NCBI GenBank assembly: GCA_000697055.1
Contig: JNDT01001881.1
Span: forward strand, 1 to 40,224
DNA from: Saksenaea vasiformis B4078
Taxonomy: Eukaryota; Mucoromycota; Mucoromycetes; Mucorales; Saksenaeaceae
DNA length: 40,224 nt
Direction: 5' to 3'
Below the pieces are notes generated by a model. That model saw nothing but the letters and a program-made list of their open reading frames with translations. It was not told the DNA's origin and did no database searches. Both the position numbers and the translations under genes were made by a program. This document shows positions 33,953 through 40,224 of this stretch, piece by piece; within the stretch, counting starts at the first letter, position 1, and every line of letters begins with the position of its first letter.

Positions 33953-34201
33953 CGATTTTCGAGCCAATTCTATGTGACTGGTAAATCTCACGAGTCACAA
34001 AGAGTCGGGAAACCTGGTTGACTCAAAAAAAAGGTGACTCAAGGGTTCTTTGAGGTAACGCAAGCGTCCTTACACAGCAAGGAACAGTGCGTAGCAAGAA
34101 TACTACTGTTGACGCTAATTATTTCACGCACAACTTTCATCTATCCAAGTTATATGGGTTTCACGTTATGTTACTTTCTTTATTGTAAATGGGCATGCTT
34201 A

Positions 34202-36823
34202 TTATTCTTCTATTGGTGAGTTTCCTGCCTTGATTTGTTGAAATTGGGTCTCAAATGCATTTTTGTTTGTCACTTCTTTCACCGCTTTCCAGTACACATG
34301 ATTTGCTTTCTGGAACTTTTTCTTGGAATAGAGATATGATAAATATGAAAGATATGTTCCTACACAGCTGGTTAATACAATCTGTAATAAAAGCAAAGTA
34401 TCGATGGATTTTACCTTGTTTGTCGTCATCCATTCTGGTAGCCATTTCATAGATATACTCCACATGCTCGGACACGTCTTCATCCCCTGCATACTCCCGT
34501 TCTACAGACACACACATGCGGTAAAATTCATATGTGGGATACATGCTCTGAATGATCTTTCGATACACCGTCCTTGCACCATCGATACCACTCGCCTGTG
34601 CAGCCCATTTCACGTAACTTGAGAGGATCAAGTCCTTAATCTTGTTACGGTCACTTGTTGCTGCCGTCACAGACGGCAAGAGAAGCATCGCTTTCTGGCA
34701 TGCTTGCTATTTTGATATATAAGTTAGCAGCTATGACAATGGTTGTTATCTTCTGTACCATGTATAAATCGTGCATTTCTTCGGTACTAAAAGTACTATC
34801 CTGCCATTGCGTTGTAAGCCATTCATTGTACGAGGACCACATAGCAAACGACGCTGGGTTGAGCTTCAAAGCCCGGCTGTACAGATCCACTTGTAGTGCA
34901 TCTAATATGGATCAGCAACAAAAATCTCCATGACAAATTGCGTACCCTTTTCATCTTCAATTTGCGCGAGCTTGATTCTCGAAATCCACAACTCTACAGA
35001 GTTGGGATAAGTCTTAACAGCTGTCTCAGCAATGGCTTGTGCTAATTAGATGCGAGTAAGTACGCGCCTCTCTTTCTGTTTTTTTTTTTCTCTAAGAAAA
35101 CGTTACCTTGTTCAAGCTCATTTTCATTAGTCAAAAACTTGACCCAAGATTCGTATATGGCTTCCGAGAGAGACTCCTTCTTTTTGCATGCTTTAAATGT
35201 TTTTTGTAACAGCTTGGTAAGATATAATTTCTGTGATGATCTTGTTAGTCCTTATTTCAAATGAATATAGTTTGTTACTACGTACCAAATTCTCTTCACT
35301 GACAACACTCCTCCATTGGGAAAGAAACTCAATATAAAGCGCCCACATCTCCGGTACCGCTAATTCCTACATGATGTTCAGTCTACATCATCATTTTTTA
35401 CACAGAATACTTTACCTCCACTGCGACGTTGAACTCGTCAACGCAAGCTTTCATAGCAGGTACAAATGCTGGATCTGAAATCGAAATATAGCCTTCAGCG
35501 GTGGAGGAATCTGAGTTCTGGTCCACTGCTTTTTTCTTTGTGAAAAGGTGTCGCTTAGCAAGATATGCTCGTGCACGTGGGTTGGTGTTCATGTCGCGTC
35601 GTATCGTTTCAAATACGTAATTGCAATCCTCTTCCGTATCGGTAAAAAGTCGGTAATGATCGACAAACTTGATGTAGAAGTCAAGATCGTTTGGAATCGC
35701 TAGATGAAGACAGATCAGCTCAAGCCCGCCAACAAGTCTTCAGTTACCTTTTATGGCATTATTATAAATGATCTTGGCTAGTAATCCTTGAAGGATAGGG
35801 TTCATGCCTTCCTTTAATGTTTCGGCGGTTTTGTCTTCCAGCTTCTTCACTGTTTTGCGTTCCTCACTCTCTTCGTTCCAGTTCTCAACTTCCTCACCCG
35901 TGATCGTTGGTAACTTGATCGTGTTTTCATCTTCATGATCCATATCTTCCTCCTCTGATTTCTGATTTTCCAACGACTTTTCATCGATTCCGAGAATGCG
36001 CCGTCGTGCCTTAATTTTTTCGATATACAACATTTCGAGGCGGAAATATTCGTGCCATAGTGATTTCTCATGCGGGTTCAGACGGAGCGCACGCTGCATC
36101 AAAACTATACACCAACCATTTGAACCAGCACTTGAGACATGTCGCATTTCTTATTACCTCGAGCAGCACCAATGTTAGCATTCTCTTCGTATTCCCATGA
36201 TGCCGCCATAATCCATAATGGTGCTTTGGTTGGGTGCAATTGAAGTGCTCTATACAATTGTTTAGATAAAACTATCTCAATGCTACTGCATTTGACACGT
36301 TACTTGACAAAGATCCCGCTTAACAAGTTGTTTGCATCGTTTTTCTTTGCAAAATCAATGTACTGCATCCACAGAGAAAGATCGCCCTTGAACTTGTTCA
36401 GCGCTCGCTGGAACAAATGATAGATACGTCGTGTGCCGGCATAGTCAGATATACTCGTTTTCGCAAGGCCTTCGCCGTCTATTCTCTATGTTTCAATTCT
36501 ACTATTCTCCTGCAAGTCATTCCAAACTTACTCGCGATCATACGGGCTTTCCTCTTTTTTCGAAGCGCTTCAAGATTCATTTCATACTCGATGCATCGCA
36601 AGTAGTCTATCTTCTTTGTTATACGTCGCTTTAACGCATATTCGAAATTGGTGCGCTTTTTCACAATCGATTTGATCTCGACCTGTTATTTTTCGGAAGA
36701 TCAGCATAACGGCGTGTTGTTAGTCTGAAAATAGAAACCTACGCTAGTAAAATATCCCTTCTTCTCAAGGTCCTCGAGCTCGGGGACCATACGCTCAAGG
36801 TAAAACTGCACCGTATCCGCCAT
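34202..36823 (-). CDS. UTP6: U3 snoRNP / small-subunit processome protein UTP6
   Basis: Twelve exons (36823-36743, 36682-36532, about 36478-36304, 36249-36158, 36104-35748, 35699-35416, 35366-35286, 35230-35107, 35041-34946, 34901-34759, 34706-34415, 34359-34202) join in phase to about 677 residues. The N-terminus MADTVQFYLERMVPELEDLE and the following IKSIVKKRTNFEYALKRR are the UTP6 signature. HAT (half-TPR) repeats follow, such as GTRRIYHLFQRALNKFKGDL, LQLHPTKAPLWIMAASWEYE, RALRLNPHEKSLWHEYFRLE, TYPNSVELWISRIKLAQ and RALKLNPASFAMWSSYNEW. UTP6 belongs to the UTP-B module needed for 18S rRNA maturation in the nucleolus. The acceptor for exon 3 is uncertain by 9 nt (36478 or 36469, same frame). 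An acidic insert with a Lys/Glu-rich stretch lies in exon 5. Confidence 0.94.
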
Positions 36824-37481
36824 GATGCTACAAGAAGAGAATTGAACGGTTGAAAAGCGTCAAGTGTCGACTTCGGGAGCATTTTCTTCTCCTGTCAAAT
36901 GTGACTTCGTTTCCTTTCCTACAAGCCCTCAGGGTCGCCATGTCGAAGTTCGTGCAAGGCAGCATGCGATTAACATGCGCTAAACGAATTACAAATGATA
37001 TTAAAGACTTGTTCCATGCATTGACCCGAAAGGATGGGAACACGCCTATTTACAATGTACGTCGAGTCAAGTCGGGTTTGACTATGAGATGGGGCTCCGT
37101 GACCATGTCTGTAGCCCTGAAATCCCGGATTGTTAGACCCTTTACGGAAATCAGACCCAGTCCTTTACCTGTCATACAAAGTGACGAGTGAGCAGTTCCC
37201 TGCTGCCTAACTGTCCTGGACAGTGCTGCCGGGCGAGATGCTAATTGACATCCTGATTCGATGTAACGAACAAATATATCGGCCGGCAGTAACATCTCTG
37301 TTCCAAAACTAATCAAATAGTTAAGTATCAACGTGTCAACCCAAGCAGTACGGCTTACTAGAGATGTTCTGATTCCTCGTCTATCATATGCGCACTGAGG
37401 GCACAGTCGGATAGGATAGACAATATTTCTGTAATTGTTGCGAGCTATTCCTATGTTAAAGAAAAATGTACATAAGCCGGA
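36824..37481. other. Spacer between UTP6 start and Fanzor stop; possible small ORFs, candidate guide-RNA side of Fanzor
   Basis: A plus-strand ORF from ATG 36940 to 37191 (83 codons, MSKFVQGSMRLTCAKRITND...) is divergent from UTP6 and overlaps a minus-strand ORF at 37050-37331. Neither belongs to a family I know. In TnpB/Fanzor systems the guide (omega) RNA is usually encoded at or just past the 3' end of the nuclease gene, which here is this interval. I could not identify a conserved structured RNA or an element end by eye. Confidence 0.35.
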
Positions 37482-40054
37482 CTAAGTCATACCGGGTCGG
37501 CGTCTATTGGGGCATTCACTGCTTAGATGCAGAATCTGCTCGTCGTCACCTAAGCAATATTGACGTTTGTGCTTATGATGCTGACGTCTGATATACTTTT
37601 TGCTAGAGATTAATGCATATGAGTCAGGTTTCCACTGTGTCCATTTGTTTCCCAAACATACCGATGATTACACAGTTGCATGTTATAGTCACGGAAATCG
37701 ACTGTGTCGTGATGACATATGCTGCATACTTTGCTGGTTTTGTACTCGTCTACGCATATGACTGGACATTGCTGTGCTAGCACCTTGCGAAAGGTCTACA
37801 TGGATAGTAAATGTTAATAGGATTCTCACTACCAAGAGAACTTCAACACCCTCACCTTCACCGGTAACGGTGCATACGTCTTGTAGCCTCCACTATGCAG
37901 GTCGGCATCTCCGTATGCCACAAATGCCCGGCGCTGGTCACGTCTACTGTTTTGTGCCTCACGATGTTGACGACGTTGGCGATACCGCGCTTTTTTGTTC
38001 TGTTTTTGCACATTTGCGACCGGAGGCTGATGCAGAGAGATAATTAATGAACGAAGAATAAGCAGGCAAATGCTCACCAGGGTTGAATTGGGATAAAATC
38101 CCCTGACCTGGTCTGCGATAACGTCCATGGTCATACCTCTGGAAGAGCCCTGCAAGGCACGCCTTTCCCTGTGTCTGTAATGACGGTTGAACTCATCCGT
38201 TCTGGGAAAGCCCATTCAATATGACCACATATTGACAAGAACATTCTGTAGCTACCTCTGTTTTTCGCTGAATTGTGCCGTGAGACAGCGCTGGAATTCC
38301 GGAACAGATGAGGCCGTCTTAGGATGTTCCGAAAGACGATCGTAGACTTCCTGCATGTTGGCAATTTCACGATTTTTCCTTTCTATCTGAAGACTCCAGT
38401 TAAATTTGGAGCTGGATCTAAAAAAGCATGCAGTTATTGCACTGACTACATACAGGATCTTGTTCTTACTGGTAATAACCGTTCGTGTCAGAAAATGTAT
38501 GGCTATTTCTTGCCTCTTCGTCATGAAGATCCTCCACTGTGTCTACGGCGGTCACAAGGGAACGAATACCTACGAAATACATATATAGCCTTTGTTAGAT
38601 TCTTCATAGCAAGGAGCATACCAGGATCGATTCCCACGATGCGAGTTCTTTCAGGGTCTAAATGGCGTGCGACCATTAAGCCCGTGGGCTCCTTCTTCAA
38701 ATGATAGATGCCACACTGCAAATCAGAGAAATCCCTGTTACGAGGAAGGAACTGAAAGTCTCTCTGGGAGGACGGATAAGATGCTGAAATGCAACCTTTC
38801 TGTTAGCGTGCTCCACGGTATAACAAAAACTGGACTGACCTTGGTTTGGTTTGCGAGATTTAAATCTGACTGCCACCATAACACCATCCGTCTCAAAGCC
38901 ATAATCAAACTCTACTTCTGGTAGCTCATCGTTGTTTATCCATTATATGAACAAGTGTAAGGACATTACTTCCATGCAGTTGAATATGACCAAACCTTGT
39001 GCCCGGCGGCGGCGAGGCATGACTCTATCAAGACAAAAAATTGCTTCCCAAAGTTGTTCGCGGTATATCATGTCCTTGAGCGCATTATTGAAGGTATGAA
39101 AGCCTTGCAAAGGACCCTAACGTAAGAGTGTCAATTTTTCTTCGGTCAATTTATGCTTTTTTTTACGAGAACATACTGCTAGATTTTCCGGGAGATTGGT
39201 GGTAATGTCTTTAAGCGCCCAGTAAAGTATTTTACCGGTTACGGGGAAGTAACCTAGTGTAGTATTATTGCTTAGCTCATATTATGGTTCAAGCAAGGTC
39301 ACTAGGTTTCAGCTTACCTATCTGGTTTTTAGACATTGAAACGAGAGTCCAGCCTTTTCCATTGAGTTCATTTGTTTGCTTAAGCATCAATGCTGAGAGA
39401 CGAAGCATACAGGGAAGCAACCGCTGGTTTTCATCATCACTGAGGTCTGCGGCTATATCTACATTGCCAAGGTTTTCCTGGTAAACATTCTGAAACTCTC
39501 TAGGATGCACCCAACGGTAAGTAATCGTGAGGAAGAAACTACGTTAATATCTTTTCTTGTCATACCCATAAAAGATTTCAAGGTCGGTGATTGAATCATC
39601 ATCTAAAGTTGTCCATGCATTACGGTCAAAAAGTTCTTGTGCTGTTATTCCCTGGACACATCTGGATGCTACAAATTTGAAGCAAGGCGATATCACGTAA
39701 ACAATGTAAAGCAAATACATTAAGCAGTGGAGTAATACCTAGGCTTCTTGCATCGTGTCGCTGATTTTGCGGGTGGTTCGCAAATAGTTCATCAAAAAAG
39801 GCGACGAAGGTTCGCTTCATATATATTTGAAGATTCGACATGATGTGTAGGTATGTGTCTATAAATACGAAAAGTTTGTGTTTTCTTCTTCTCAAATAGT
39901 TCCACTTACTAGCAACTATTTTTCCCCGCAAATGACGGGGCCAGCTCTCTTAACATGTATGTCAACGTGGGAAACCGGTAGTTTTCTGCAGAAGTTATAA
40001 GTGTATTTGGCCTTACAAATTTACATGTATACCTTCTCCCGTCGCTGGGTTCAT
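37482..40054 (-). CDS. Fanzor (eukaryotic TnpB-like RNA-guided nuclease), intron-rich, probably impaired
   Basis: About 15 exons: 40054-40033, 39985-39910, 39858-39739, 39668-39566, 39499-39318, 39253-39177, 39116-38996, 38917-38840, 38783-38622, 38569-38470, 38417-38256, 38201-38078, 38026-37856, 37795-37662, 37602-37482, roughly 584 codons. N-terminal pieces (TLTYMLRELAPSFAGK, LQIYMKRTFVAFFDELF) look helical. FDYGFETDGVMVAVRFK precedes ARHLDPERTRIVGIDPG, the RuvC-I block, continuing IRSLVTAVDT after intron 9. FVAYGDADLHSGGYKTYAP and VICVDEYKTSKVCSICHH hold the RuvC-II glutamate and first zinc CxxC. Fanzors are relatives of TnpB/Cas12 that cut DNA guided by an omega RNA. Oddities: the GTAAGT donor after exon 2 shifts frame by one, and no RuvC-III R-D-x-N motif is visible at the end. 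Most phases match at canonical introns, so the body is well kept. The start may lie farther right, outside the window. Confidence 0.82.
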
Positions 40055-40224
40055 TCTGCAAGTATGAAAAAAGTTTTCGAAAGTCTGCCGTAGATCGACA
40101 CACCAGCGGTAGTTTGACTATTGATCATGGGAGCAGATTTAGTTTATCCTGATAACTTCCTAACATCACTACGTACAAACGCTACCCGAATGTTTGTGCC
40201 AGGATCTCGAGTCAGGATCATTTT

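Noticed and set aside
33786..33977. Plus-strand 63-codon ORF with two CxxC-like cysteines
   Set aside because: It is antisense to exon 1 of MDJ1, whose minus-strand frame joins in phase to the J domain.
36940..37331. Overlapping plus (36940-37191) and minus (37050-37331) ORFs beyond the UTP6 start
   Set aside because: No family, no convincing splice-linked exons; kept only as a note in the spacer entry.
37482..37560. CLGDDEQ...ECPNRRRP read as a retroviral-type CCHC knuckle or LINE zinc domain
   Set aside because: The second cysteine of a CCHC knuckle is missing and no reverse-transcriptase sequence flanks it; it is more simply the last exon of the Fanzor reading, or non-coding.
1..40224. 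Search for CRISPR arrays, rRNA and tRNA genes
   Set aside because: No regularly spaced direct repeats, no rRNA-like blocks, and no cloverleaf with a TTCGA-type T-loop and matching acceptor arms could be found by eye.

Overview
The window looks like nuclear DNA of an early-diverging filamentous fungus, most likely Mucoromycota (Mucorales-like). Genes are split by many short introns (mostly 44-76 nt, GTAAGT/GTATGT donors, CTAAC/CTGAC-like branch points, YAG acceptors). The set combines fungal genes (BIO2, MDJ1, UTP6, NPR3, a Num1/ApsA-type cortical PH protein) with genes absent from yeasts such as a CYRI/FAM49 homologue and a cytoplasmic dynein light intermediate chain. Decayed LINE and Tc1/mariner pieces fit such a genome. 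The genus cannot be fixed from sequence alone. I built exon models by hand by joining reading frames across GT-AG introns with matching phases.

Layout: 1-4.08 kb is gene-poor with transposon-like scraps. 4.08-5.36 kb (-) is a six-exon CYRI homologue (Rac-binding, WAVE/SCAR regulator family). 5.4-9.1 kb is gene-poor with a TC microsatellite, a T24 run and one doubtful small gene. 9.1-10.6 kb (-) is seven-exon biotin synthase BIO2. 10.6-13.5 kb is gene-poor, with an 11-bp inverted repeat and a Tc1/mariner transposase tail. 13.5-14.35 kb (-) is a five-exon tetraspan-type membrane protein of unknown function. 15.07-16.5 kb (-) holds a frameshifted LINE reverse-transcriptase tail abutting the front of a disordered unknown ORF.

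From 16.9 kb the window is gene-dense: a PPR protein (+), an NT-C2 domain protein (+), the GATOR1/SEACIT subunit NPR3 (+), a 1336-aa cortical PH/coiled-coil protein (-), dynein light intermediate chain (+), mitochondrial DnaJ MDJ1 (-) and the U3 processome protein UTP6 (-). The PH protein and the dynein light intermediate chain lie head to head on a 1.3-kb intergenic region. Both belong to the cortical dynein pathway, and the PH protein carries a run of Q-T/S/C motifs resembling dynein light chain LC8 docking sites.

The most notable locus is at the right end (about 37.5-40.05 kb, -): an intron-rich Fanzor gene, the eukaryotic relative of TnpB/Cas12 RNA-guided nucleases. About 15 exons give the RuvC-I IDPG motif, the GDADLHSGGYKTYAP block, the RuvC-II VDEYKTS motif and the first zinc-finger CxxC. 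The expected RuvC-III aspartate is not visible in either reading of the C-terminus, and one exon junction near the N-terminus does not keep frame. The copy is therefore either partly decayed or has a changed, possibly domesticated, C-terminus.
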